Shown here piece by piece: positions 25,969 through 34,071 of a DNA stretch of 44,941 nucleotides. Below the pieces are notes generated by a model, which ran no database searches, was not told the origin of the DNA, and saw only the letters and a program-made list of their open reading frames with translations. Numbering within the stretch: the stretch's first letter is position 1; each line of letters begins with the position of its first letter. The translations under genes were made by a program, and so were the position numbers. This DNA comes from UBA4416 sp020846025 (lineage in GTDB: Bacteria; Bacteroidota; Bacteroidia; B-17B0; Aurantibacillaceae), in assembly GCA_963169295.1 (NCBI GenBank), contig CAUJDD010000063.1:1-44941 (forward strand). The letters are read 5' to 3'.

Positions 25969-26611
25969 TTTTACTTTTTTTAGGTTTAATTCGATATCCT
26001 AATGTTATCTCTAAAATATTGTTGTAGTAGCCTTTATTAAAAGTTCGTGCAATTATATTATTATAATATATGGCTTGTTTTACTCTGTTGGGTCTAATAG
26101 TCATAAAAGAATTGCTACTTCTTACATTCACAAACCACTTTGGATTTATGTTGTATCCAAGGCCTATTTTAACAGAATAATCAAACTTATTAAAAGGGTA
26201 TAAGCCTGTTATGTTACCTACATCAGAACCTTCATAATAGTCAATTAAATAAGCAGCAGATACTCCAATGTCCACAATAATTTTTTTTTGTGTGTAAGCA
26301 AAATTTATGGGCACCTCCAGATAATTCAAATTAAGATAATAAAAGGCGTAATCGTTTTTTTGCGGATTTTGATTTTTACGTGCCCCTTTTTGTATGAATT
26401 GAAAAGCAACATTTAAACTCGTTTTTTGATTAAACTGTGTTTCAATCCCAATGCCTCCAATGCCACCTAATTTATTAAATCCGCTATAAGAATCACCATG
26501 AATTTGAGCAGGTGAAACGCCAGCCATAACTAATAAATTAAATCTATTATCATTTTCTTGTGATTGTATAAAGAATGGTATGCTCAGAAATATGAGAATA
26601 AATTGCTTCAA
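25955..26611 (-). CDS. Outer-membrane beta-barrel protein (OMP_b-brl_2/PorT-like fold)
   Basis: The open frame extends to a TTG at 26632, but an exact -7 element (TATCTTTG, 26630-26637) overlaps that codon. I therefore place the start at the in-frame TTG at 26611, which begins a clean signal peptide (MKQFILIFLSIPFFIQSQ). The mature part (about 200 residues) shows alternating aromatic strands and the outer-membrane barrel pattern (LLVMAGVSPAQIHGDSYSGF, LNYLEVPINFAY, YSVKIGLGYNI, ILEITLGYRI). It resembles the porin/PorT-type family of small barrels, but I do not call it the T9SS component PorT. It is coupled to ubiX by a 14-base overlap. Confidence 0.75.
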   Translation of the reverse strand: MKQFILIFLSIPFFIQSQENDNRFNLLVMAGVSPAQIHGDSYSGFNKLGGIGGIGIETQFNQKTSLNVAFQFIQKGARKNQNPQKNDYAFYYLNLNYLEVPINFAYTQKKIIVDIGVSAAYLIDYYEGSDVGNITGLYPFNKFDYSVKIGLGYNINPKWFVNVRSSNSFMTIRPNRVKQAIYYNNIIARTFNKGYYNNILEITLGYRIKPKKSKSESK

Positions 26612-26629
26612 AATTGGAAAATTAGAAAG

Positions 26630-26637
26630 CAAAGATA
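26630..26637 (-). promoter_or_regulatory. -7 element (TATCTTTG) of the barrel-ubiX operon
   Basis: The minus strand reads TATCTTTG, an exact TAnnTTTG, about 19 bases before the proposed TTG start at 26611 and just after the stop of the STAS-like gene. No clear TTTG lies at the -33 position. Confidence 0.5.
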
Positions 26638-26642
26638 AAATT

Positions 26643-27029
26643 TTAACGGATAAATTGTTGTAACCAAGTCAAGGCATCTTCTTCTTTTTTAAAGAATTCA
26701 GTAGGTCGTTCTGGTTTTACAAACTTAAAATAAAATTTTGCTAAATAACGCTGAGACAAAGATTTTAGAACAAAGGCATCGGCTATTGAATAAGGGTCGT
26801 TTACATTTTTACCTAAGTGTTTTAAGAATTCCGTATCCGTATTACTGTATTCTCCACAAATAATCATCACAGGTCGTTTTTTCTCGCCCCATGCTATTTG
26901 GGTTTCAATTAATAGGTTAAGTTCATCGTAACTAAAAATACAATCGTCATGAAGGGTAATTTTATAATAACAATCATTTATTAGTTCAATTTCAAAATCA
27001 TCAAATGTTTTTGTTTTAGATAAATCCAT
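26643..27029 (-). CDS. STAS/SEC14-like small cytosolic protein
   Basis: This 128-residue soluble protein has the alternating beta-alpha pattern of STAS/SpoIIAA-like domains. It starts with strands (FEIELINDCYYKITL), then has the helix-strand unit LLIETQIAWGEKKRPVMIICG, and ends with AFVLKSLSQRYLAKFYFKF and a helix EEDALTWLQQFI. The 'VLKSLSQR-A-FYFKF-KP-PT' pattern is common in uncharacterised Bacteroidota STAS-like proteins. An anti-anti-sigma or phosphoprotein role is possible but not shown; no conserved phosphoacceptor motif is evident. It has its own strong promoter and is separated from the next gene by 10 bases. Confidence 0.6.
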   Translation of the reverse strand: MDLSKTKTFDDFEIELINDCYYKITLHDDCIFSYDELNLLIETQIAWGEKKRPVMIICGEYSNTDTEFLKHLGKNVNDPYSIADAFVLKSLSQRYLAKFYFKFVKPERPTEFFKKEEDALTWLQQFIR

Positions 27030-27062
27030 TGATTGTTAAGATAAATTAATTAATTTTTTATA

Positions 27063-27093
27063 CAAAAATAATTAATAAGTGAATATTTCCAAA
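27063..27093 (-). promoter_or_regulatory. Promoter of the STAS-like gene (TTTG-N19-TATTTTTG)
   Basis: On the minus strand TTTG (27090-27093) is followed by 19 bases and TATTTTTG (27063-27070), an exact TAnnTTTG. Spacing fits the Bacteroidota promoter consensus and the ATG at 27029 is 34 bases downstream of the -7 box. Confidence 0.65.
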
Positions 27094-27128
27094 TGGATGT
27101 TGATGTCGATTTTGTAAAAAGGTGTTAA

Positions 27129-28427
27129 TTATTCTGCGTCAATAACTTTTAAGCGCACAGATTCAACGGTTTGTTTTTTTCGTTGTAAGATAGTTATTTC
27201 ATAGCCGTTATATTTTCTTTTCTCATTTAGGCCTGGAATTCTTCCCCAAATAAAATTTATTAATCCCGAAACTGTTTCATATTTTTCATCTTCTGGAAAA
27301 GACATCGGTAATAATTCGTTAACATCGCTAATGCTACTTTGGGCATTAACAATATATTCTGTATCACTTTTCTTTTCTACAATTGGTTTTTCCTCATCAT
27401 GTTCATCTTGTATTTCGCCAACTAGTTCCTCAATAATATCTTCCATAGTAACAATACCGGCTGTGGCGCCAAACTCATTAGTAACTATCGCAATTTGTAT
27501 ATGTAAACGTTGAAAATCTCGTAATAGGTCGTTAATTTTCATAGTTTCAGGAATAAAATGCGCAGGACGCATTATATCCTTAATAGTTTTGAATTTTTTA
27601 GAGATTATTTCTTTAAATAAATCTTTAGCATATACTACACCAATAATATTATCAATATCTCCAATAAAAATAGGATAACGTGAAAAGCCTTCATCGGAAA
27701 TTTTTTTAATAATCCCTTCTGTATTTAGAGTTTCTAGATCAATTGCTGTTACTCTATTTTGAGGAACCATAATTTGTTTTACAATGCGGTCATCAAAGTC
27801 AAATACATTTTGAATTAACTCATTTTCGCTTGGTTTAATAGCTCCACTTTCTTCACTTTCAGTTAAAATAATTCTTAACTCTTCTTCAGTGTGTACCTCT
27901 TCTTCTCCTACTTTCTTAATTCCAATAATTCGTAAACATAAATTAGAGGATGCGTTTAACAGCCAAATAAAAGGACTGAAAATAATATAAAAAATTCGCA
28001 TAGGCCATGATACAAATAGGGCAGTGGCCATTGAGTATTTTATACCGATCATTTTAGGAATTTGTTCGCCTATTGTTACATGAAAAAAAGTAAGCAAAGA
28101 TAATGCAATAGGTAAAGAAATACTGTGAACAGTTAGTTCACTTACACCTAAGTTATATTTTTCAAAAATATTAATAACAATTTTAGAGATGACTTCTTCA
28201 CCAATTGCCCCAAGGGCTAAAGATGCTAATGTAATACCTAATTGTGAAGCAGAGAGATAAGCGTCTAGTTTGTCGAGTAATTTTTTGGTAAATTTAGCTC
28301 TACTGCTTCCTTTCTGAATTTTTACATCTAATTGCGAAACCCTTACTTTAACAAGTGCAAATTCAGCAGCTACAAAAAAACCGTTAATAAGTACTAAAAC
28401 AAGGGTAAGAATAAGGTCGTTTAACAT
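27129..28427 (-). CDS. CNNM/CorC-type hemolysin-family membrane protein (DUF21-CBS-CorC_HlyC)
   Basis: This 432-residue inner-membrane protein has a DUF21 transmembrane domain (about 1-195; motifs GFFVAAEFALVKVR and ITLASLALGAIGEE), two CBS domains (about 205-330) and a C-terminal CorC_HlyC domain (about 345-425). Family members export Mg2+ or other divalent cations. The frame extends to a TTG at 28439, but an exact -7 element (28437-28444) overlaps it, so I choose the ATG at 28427 (MLNDLILTL). It is the last gene of the rodA-side run, though with its own promoter. Older annotation calls such proteins hemolysins; that function is not supported here. Confidence 0.93.
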   Translation of the reverse strand: MLNDLILTLVLVLINGFFVAAEFALVKVRVSQLDVKIQKGSSRAKFTKKLLDKLDAYLSASQLGITLASLALGAIGEEVISKIVINIFEKYNLGVSELTVHSISLPIALSLLTFFHVTIGEQIPKMIGIKYSMATALFVSWPMRIFYIIFSPFIWLLNASSNLCLRIIGIKKVGEEEVHTEEELRIILTESEESGAIKPSENELIQNVFDFDDRIVKQIMVPQNRVTAIDLETLNTEGIIKKISDEGFSRYPIFIGDIDNIIGVVYAKDLFKEIISKKFKTIKDIMRPAHFIPETMKINDLLRDFQRLHIQIAIVTNEFGATAGIVTMEDIIEELVGEIQDEHDEEKPIVEKKSDTEYIVNAQSSISDVNELLPMSFPEDEKYETVSGLINFIWGRIPGLNEKRKYNGYEITILQRKKQTVESVRLKVIDAE

Positions 28428-28436
28428 AATAATTAG

Positions 28437-28444
28437 CAAATATA
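28437..28444 (-). promoter_or_regulatory. -7 element (TATATTTG) of the CNNM gene
   Basis: The minus strand reads TATATTTG, an exact TAnnTTTG, about 10 bases before the ATG at 28427. It covers the alternative TTG start at 28439. No TTTG is seen at the -33 position. Confidence 0.45.
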
Positions 28445-28460
28445 GTAATATTGCAAGGTA

Positions 28461-28808
28461 TTATTTGAGTTTGTTAGCTAACTCGGCTTCCTTTTGAGCA
28501 ATCACTTGTTTTAATAGTTCAATTTCAGAACTTAGATTTTGTGTTTCAGAATCCTGATTAGTCCATAATTTATTAATAAAATGAGGACGTTCACTATAAT
28601 CAATTTGGCTATTTGCATCTCTAAAGAAACTATATAATGGAACTTTTAAGTTTTTAGAAATTTCTTCAAGGTGTCTAAGTTCAAGGGTTTTGTTTTCTAA
28701 GCCTTCTTCAAGTTTTTTTTCTGAAATATTAAGATAATCAGCTAGTTGGGCAAAGGTATATTTTTCTCTTTTAAGGATTTCTTCTATTTTTTGTTTGAGT
28801 GAACTCAT
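28461..28808 (-). CDS. HTH (XRE-like) DNA-binding protein with C-terminal coiled coil
   Basis: This 115-residue protein starts at ATG 28808 (MSSLKQKIEEIL). An upstream GTG at 28832 in frame would overlap a -7-like box (TATATTAG on the minus strand, 28832-28839), so I reject it. The N-terminal half has a helix-turn-helix (FAQLADYLNISEKKLEEGLEN, then LRHLEEISKNLKVPLYSFF), like XRE/Cro-type domains. The C-terminal half (about 78-115) is a charged heptad-type coiled coil (LSSEIELLKQVIAQKEAEL). The regulator's targets are unknown; it lies between rodA and the CNNM gene, 33 bases upstream of the CNNM start. Confidence 0.8.
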   Translation of the reverse strand: MSSLKQKIEEILKREKYTFAQLADYLNISEKKLEEGLENKTLELRHLEEISKNLKVPLYSFFRDANSQIDYSERPHFINKLWTNQDSETQNLSSEIELLKQVIAQKEAELANKLK

Positions 28809-28863
28809 TTTACAATATAGTTTATGATACACTAATATACGAATTATTTTCGAGATAAATGTT

Positions 28864-30168
28864 TTATCTTAAAATTAATAAACGATTGGCATCTAATTTT
28901 ATAAAAATGAAAAGTAAAATGGTAAAGGACCACAATGAAGAACCTCCATAACTAAAAAATGGTAAAGGAATTCCAATTACAGGCATAAGTCCAATAGTCA
29001 TTCCTACATTAATTGCCAAATGAAAAAATAATATAGATGCAACGCCATATCCATAAATACGACTAAAAGATGAACGTTGTCTTTCTGCCATATATATTAC
29101 CCTTAGTATAAGTAACAATTCTAAAATTATTACTAAACTACTTCCCACAAAACCCCATTCTTCTCCCACGGTACAAAAAATAAAATCGGTGTCTTGTTCG
29201 GGTACAAAATCGTATTTTGTTTGTGTGCCTTGTAAATATCCCTTTCCCCAAAAACCACCAGAACCAATCGCAATTTTTGCTTGATTGACATTATAACCCT
29301 CTTTTTTCAAATCAACATCACCTCTACCTAATAATACATCAATACGTGTTTTTTGATGTGGAGCTAAGTGTTCATACACGTAATTTGTACCTAATACAAC
29401 CCCGCTTGTAGCTAAAAAAACAAAAGCAACGATAAGTAAATTTTTTCTACTTCGTTTTATAAATACAAATGAAAGTACAGCAATAATAGCTAGAGCAATA
29501 ATTAATGATTTAGAAGCGATAACGAGCGATAAAACAAATAATAACACGGAAAGTAAACCAAAGATTAGGAAATTTACTGATAAGCCTTCGCGATACAATG
29601 TGATGATAAAGGCAATAAAAACGATGGCTAATCCTGTTTCATCTTGTAATACTTTTATGATTACTAAGGGTAAACCTAATATTAAAACAGCAATTAATGT
29701 ATTTTTGTAATTTTTAATTAAATCACCCAAACGACTTCGTTGCCGAGTAACTACTTCAATATTCACGTTACTGAGATACTTGGCTAGAGCAAGGTTAGTA
29801 GCAAATTTCATAAACTCAGCAGGTTGAATTCCAAAAGATCCAATTCTAAACCAAGAGCGACTCCCTTTAATTTCTTTTCCTAAGTAAGGAACTAAAATAC
29901 ATAACAGTAAAACAATAAAATAAAATAAATAAGCAAATACAGTATAAAAACCTGCATCAATAATTAAAATAAAAAATGCAATAAAAAATGCACTGCCTAT
30001 CCATACGAGTTGCATACCATATTTTTGAGAAAGGTCAAATATGTTTTGATGATCCTCATTGTAAACAGCCGCATAAATATTAAGCCATCCCATAAATACC
30101 AAAACAGTATAAATTAGTATTACTAACTTATCAACTCCATAAAATAAATTATGTTCGTTTTGCCTCAT
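28864..30168 (-). CDS. rodA: Rod-shape-determining SEDS glycosyltransferase RodA
   Basis: This 434-residue polytopic protein (about ten helices) polymerises lipid II into glycan strands in the elongasome, together with PBP2. SEDS signatures are present: GSRSWFRIGSFGIQPAEFMK near 104-123, the catalytic Asp region LQDETGLA near 178, FVPEQDTDFIF, and the C-terminal GIPLPFFSYGGSS. Its ATG lies two bases past the mrdA stop, so it is coupled to PBP2, its obligate partner. Confidence 0.97.
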   Translation of the reverse strand: MRQNEHNLFYGVDKLVILIYTVLVFMGWLNIYAAVYNEDHQNIFDLSQKYGMQLVWIGSAFFIAFFILIIDAGFYTVFAYLFYFIVLLLCILVPYLGKEIKGSRSWFRIGSFGIQPAEFMKFATNLALAKYLSNVNIEVVTRQRSRLGDLIKNYKNTLIAVLILGLPLVIIKVLQDETGLAIVFIAFIITLYREGLSVNFLIFGLLSVLLFVLSLVIASKSLIIALAIIAVLSFVFIKRSRKNLLIVAFVFLATSGVVLGTNYVYEHLAPHQKTRIDVLLGRGDVDLKKEGYNVNQAKIAIGSGGFWGKGYLQGTQTKYDFVPEQDTDFIFCTVGEEWGFVGSSLVIILELLLILRVIYMAERQRSSFSRIYGYGVASILFFHLAINVGMTIGLMPVIGIPLPFFSYGGSSLWSFTILLFIFIKLDANRLLILR

Positions 30169-30170
30169 GC

Positions 30171-32030
30171 TTAGTGATGGCTTTTGCCTAATAAATTTTT
30201 TCCATTAATTAAATCTGCTTCCATCATTCGTTTTTCCATTTCAGGTCGAGTAATTTTTCCTGTTAAATATTTTTCTATCATTAAACTTACAATAGGTGCG
30301 CTCCAAGTACCACCAAAACCTGCATTTTCAATAAAACAAACCATTGCTATTTGAGGTTTATCTCTTGGTGCAAATGCTAAAAAAACAGCATGGTCTTTAC
30401 CATGAGGGTTTTCAGCTGTTCCTGTCTTTCCACAGGCAACTATGCCTGGTATTCTTGAAGCAGTAGCAGTTCCTGCATCAAAACATTTTTGCATACCATC
30501 ATGTACATTTTGATAATAAGTTTCGCCTTGTACATACGTATAATGTTTTTCTTTAAATTTTGGATCGAGTGTTTTCTCAATTCCTACGCCTTTTATACAA
30601 TGTGGGGTGTAATAAAATCCTTTGTTAGCTATTGATGCCACCACATTAGCCATTTGAAGTGGTACTAGGGTTAGTTCCGCTTGTCCTATTCCTAGGGAAA
30701 CGATGGTATTGCTTCTCCACCTGTTTTTACCAAAAATTTTATTATAGTATTCTACAGATGGTACATTTCCAGGTTTATCAAATGGTAAGTCAGTACCTAA
30801 TTTAGTACCAGGACCAAATGATTTAACAGCGTCACGCCAATGATTATAACCATCAACAAAATTTGGGAAATTTTTTTGATCAACTATTTTGCAAAACACA
30901 TAACTATAATAAGAGTTACATGATGTAGCAATTGAACCAGGCAGGTCGGCAGAGGCATGTGGATGACACTTAGGCTTTCCTCCCATAGGTGGATAACCAC
31001 CATGGCAGGGAAAAACAGTACTTCTATCTATTAATCCATCTTTTTGAGCAATGAGTGCATCAATTAATTTAAAGGTGGAACCTGGAGGATACATGGCTTG
31101 GAGCGCTCTATTAAATAATGGAACATTAATAGAATCATAAAAAAGTCGAGAGAAATTTCTGGAACGCTCTCTACCACCTACAAGTAAGTTTGGATCGTAG
31201 GAAGGGCTAGAAATGAGGCACAAAATTTCGCCAGTTGAAGGTTCAATAGCAACAATAGCTCCTTTTTTACCTCTTAGAAGTTTTTCGCCATATTCTTGTA
31301 ATTCAATGTCAATACTACTAAATAAAGGTTTTCCAGGGATTGCAGCTGTATCATACAAACCATTCATAAAACTACCTTTTGTTTTATTATGAACATCAAC
31401 CATCACAATATGTTTACCTTTCTTCCCTCTCAATTCTGTTTCATAAGAACGTTCAATGCCGCTTTTTCCAATATAGTCGCCTTCAACATAGTAGGGGTCT
31501 TGAGCAACTTTATCTTTATTTACTTCGCCAACATAACCCAATAAGTGAGCGGCAATGGGGCGTGGGTATTTTCTGACAGTTCTAGATTGTACATCAAAGC
31601 CTTTGAAACGATATAACTTTTCTTGTAAAATTGCATATGTTTTATTGGATAACTGCTTTTCAAATATACTTTCCTTTCTAGGTGAATTTGGAGCTTGACA
31701 GGCCTTTCGCATTTTTTTAATAAACTCCTTTTTGGTGATCTGAAGAATTTCACAAAGTGCCATTGTATCACAATCTTTTACCATTTTAGGAGTAACTAAT
31801 AAATCATAAGAAAGTGCGTTTTGAACTAATAATCGTCCATTTCTATCATAAATGTAACCTCTTAATGCGTATTCGGTTTTAATTCTAAAGGTATTGTTTC
31901 TGGCATCTAACTTGTATTTTTCGTCAATTATTTGTAAGTAAAATAATCGACATATATAAATAATTACAACGAGTATGAAAAAAATACTAATTACATATTT
32001 TCTGTCAGATAAATGAGAACTCGTTATCAT
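30171..32030 (-). CDS. mrdA: Penicillin-binding protein 2 (class B transpeptidase)
   Basis: This 619-residue inner-membrane enzyme cross-links peptidoglycan during elongation. One N-terminal helix (11-33) is followed by the pedestal (RGYIYDRNGRLLV at 57-69) and the transpeptidase domain. The active-site motifs are STFK (318-321), SCN (370-372) and KTGTAE (535-540). Between the first two motifs, Cys342, His343, Cys355, His356 and His358 lie where Escherichia PBP2 binds zinc, so a metal site is possible. The ATG overlaps the mreD stop by one base (TAATG), and rodA follows two bases later. Confidence 0.97.
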   Translation of the reverse strand: MITSSHLSDRKYVISIFFILVVIIYICRLFYLQIIDEKYKLDARNNTFRIKTEYALRGYIYDRNGRLLVQNALSYDLLVTPKMVKDCDTMALCEILQITKKEFIKKMRKACQAPNSPRKESIFEKQLSNKTYAILQEKLYRFKGFDVQSRTVRKYPRPIAAHLLGYVGEVNKDKVAQDPYYVEGDYIGKSGIERSYETELRGKKGKHIVMVDVHNKTKGSFMNGLYDTAAIPGKPLFSSIDIELQEYGEKLLRGKKGAIVAIEPSTGEILCLISSPSYDPNLLVGGRERSRNFSRLFYDSINVPLFNRALQAMYPPGSTFKLIDALIAQKDGLIDRSTVFPCHGGYPPMGGKPKCHPHASADLPGSIATSCNSYYSYVFCKIVDQKNFPNFVDGYNHWRDAVKSFGPGTKLGTDLPFDKPGNVPSVEYYNKIFGKNRWRSNTIVSLGIGQAELTLVPLQMANVVASIANKGFYYTPHCIKGVGIEKTLDPKFKEKHYTYVQGETYYQNVHDGMQKCFDAGTATASRIPGIVACGKTGTAENPHGKDHAVFLAFAPRDKPQIAMVCFIENAGFGGTWSAPIVSLMIEKYLTGKITRPEMEKRMMEADLINGKNLLGKSHH

Positions 32031-32548
32031 TACGATTGCTTACCAGATTTAAAAAATAAAAATTGTAATATATAAATAAAACCAAAAGTTCCGATTGAGC
32101 TGAGTATTACTCTAAGTAATGTAGTAAAAAACTCATTAATCCTAAAAATTTCTAAATAGAAGAAACATAAATGATGAATGAAAATTAAGATACCTGAGTA
32201 TGTAATGAACCATACTGTACCCATATTGTCGGAGTTAGGTGTTCTGCCATCTTCATACCCTTCACGAGGCGAAAGGAATTTTAATACAAAATGTCTTAAA
32301 TAGCCAATTAGAGTACAAGAGGCTGCATGTAATCCAGCTGTATCATAAAATAAATCTATCGCCACTCCAGTAAGAAAACTAAATATAAGTACAAGGTGTT
32401 TTGGTAATTCAATAGGTAAAAATAAAATGAATAAAATGTAAGGAAATAAGATGATAAAAGAACCTAAATAGATATTTCGTACTATTAATACTTGTAAGAG
32501 TATTAAAATGATAAAATGTAAACTATGTTTTAGAATATTATTTATCAT
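32030..32548 (-). CDS. mreD: Rod-shape-determining protein MreD
   Basis: This 172-residue inner-membrane protein has about five helices (for example IILILLQVLIVRNIYLGSF and LVLIFSFLTGVAIDLFYDTAG). The motif TGVAIDLFYDT matches the conserved MreD region. It works with MreC to link MreB to the cell-wall synthases. Sequence divergence is high in this family, so position between mreC (11-base overlap) and mrdA (1-base overlap) adds strong support. Confidence 0.92.
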   Translation of the reverse strand: MINNILKHSLHFIILILLQVLIVRNIYLGSFIILFPYILFILFLPIELPKHLVLIFSFLTGVAIDLFYDTAGLHAASCTLIGYLRHFVLKFLSPREGYEDGRTPNSDNMGTVWFITYSGILIFIHHLCFFYLEIFRINEFFTTLLRVILSSIGTFGFIYILQFLFFKSGKQS

Positions 32549-33377
32549 TCTGGGTTTGTGATTTAGTTTCTAAAGTATCTCTTTCAGTTTTATATTGGTA
32601 TTTAATAATAGATACATGATTCACTTTTTTTAAGTCGGCACTTAATTTTACTTTTACCGTGTAGAAAGATTCATTAGTACGTTGTTCGTAGCTTTCAACA
32701 AAACCTACGATAATTCCTTCAGGAAAAATTCCAGATAAAGAGCTAGTAATAACTGTGTCTCCAGTTTTTAACTTGCAATGCGTAGGAATATCTGTGAGGA
32801 TCATGTATTGATAATCTAACCCGTCCCACATTAAAGGGCCATAGGTGCCATCTTTTTTGAGTTGACAATTAATCCTAACATCTTTATGTAGTATTGACAT
32901 AGCCGATGAGAAATTGGGAGATACATCTTTGATAACCCCGATGATTCCATTACTTGTTATTACACCCATATCTTTATCAATTCCCTGATTGCCTCCAATG
33001 TTGAGAGTTAAATAGTTGTTTCTTCTATTTACGCTACTATTTATTACTTTCCCATTCATAAATTCATACTCTTTTCTATACAAAGTATCTTTTACAGTAT
33101 AATTTTTCAGAGGAACTGCTCCATATCCCAATTTTATTCGGTTTAGAAGAAATGTGTTCATTTGGGCTAAACGTTCATTTTCCTCTTTTAATAAAAGGTA
33201 TTCTTTCGCATTTGCCTCAGCTTTATAAATATTAGCGCTAATCCTATTCGAAGAATTTAATAAACTAGAACCTTGAAATCCATTATTCTTAATTAACAAG
33301 TATCCACAAATAATCTCGAGAAAAAGAAATAAGAAAAAGAAGTTATTTCTGCTTAAAAAGATTAATAGGTTTCTCAT
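32538..33377 (-). CDS. mreC: Rod-shape-determining protein MreC
   Basis: This 279-residue protein has one N-terminal membrane helix (about 11-29) and a coiled coil (about 48-80, KAEANAKEYLLLKEENERLA). A periplasmic double beta-barrel follows, with the MreC-type motifs GGNQGIDKDMGVITSNGIIGVI and GDTVITSSLSGIFPEGIIVG. It activates PBP2-RodA. The gene overlaps mreD by 11 bases and lies 27 bases downstream of the barrel gene. Confidence 0.95.
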   Translation of the reverse strand: MRNLLIFLSRNNFFFLFLFLEIICGYLLIKNNGFQGSSLLNSSNRISANIYKAEANAKEYLLLKEENERLAQMNTFLLNRIKLGYGAVPLKNYTVKDTLYRKEYEFMNGKVINSSVNRRNNYLTLNIGGNQGIDKDMGVITSNGIIGVIKDVSPNFSSAMSILHKDVRINCQLKKDGTYGPLMWDGLDYQYMILTDIPTHCKLKTGDTVITSSLSGIFPEGIIVGFVESYEQRTNESFYTVKVKLSADLKKVNHVSIIKYQYKTERDTLETKSQTQNDK

Positions 33378-33404
33378 TTATTAATTACGTACTCGAATTG
33401 TCTG

Positions 33405-34040
33405 TTAAAATTTAACTGCTAAACCTCCTTGTAATGGAGCTGATGCGTCCCATCCAGCCTCAGCATATACTCCAATATTTGGTGTAAAGTAATATCTTAT
33501 ACCTGCAGTAAAACTATTATAGAGAAATGATCGATTGGACGCACTTCTATATGCAACGCCTCTTGGATTATTAGTTGTATATGAGTATGTATTGATGTTA
33601 AACCCCAAACCGATACTAGCGTAACAATCTAATTTATCTGTGGTGAAGTAGTGGTAAGTTCCTCTAGCACCTATAAGAAATGTATTATATTTATTCTTTT
33701 CAGTATATAATGCATTGTAAGCATAAGTATTTGTTTCATAATAACTATATGTAACAGATGTTCCGCTATAACCCAGAACAATACCTGCCCCAACTTTGTG
33801 TCCCCAGTTAAATTTCATAATACCGTAATCGCCTTTTAATAGAATAGGACCAAATCCTCTTACACTAACAGAGTTGTATCCAGAATATACAGCACGTAAA
33901 CCCAGTCTGTAAATTTCAGGAATGCCATACCCAGAAGTGATTACCGTGGTGCCTTTATCGTAAGCGCCGTCTTGTGCTTTTGATTTGAATGTTAGTAAAG
34001 CTAATACACTTGTTACTATTAGAATTTTTACTTTGTTCAT
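33405..34040 (-). CDS. Outer-membrane beta-barrel protein inside the mre operon
   Basis: The 211-residue product has a signal peptide (1-22, ending FKSKAQ) and a mature domain of alternating aromatic and small residues, with strands such as YRLGLRAVYSG, HKVGAGIVLGYSG, TFLIGARGTYHYF, CYASIGLGFNI and FTAGIRYYFTP. It ends with a hydrophobic strand and terminal Phe (GLAVKF), typical of outer-membrane barrels recognised by the Bam machinery. It resembles small porin-like barrels but has no functional motif. Placed between mreB (31-base gap) and mreC (27-base gap) on the same strand, it is probably cotranscribed with them. Its function is unknown. Confidence 0.85.
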   Translation of the reverse strand: MNKVKILIVTSVLALLTFKSKAQDGAYDKGTTVITSGYGIPEIYRLGLRAVYSGYNSVSVRGFGPILLKGDYGIMKFNWGHKVGAGIVLGYSGTSVTYSYYETNTYAYNALYTEKNKYNTFLIGARGTYHYFTTDKLDCYASIGLGFNINTYSYTTNNPRGVAYRSASNRSFLYNSFTAGIRYYFTPNIGVYAEAGWDASAPLQGGLAVKF

Positions 34041-34071
34041 GGTGTTCTTTAAATTGATGCTTGTTTTTTTA

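Noticed and set aside
28439..28439. TTG as the start of the CNNM gene
   Set aside because: It lies inside an exact -7 element; the ATG 12 bases later gives the normal N-terminus.
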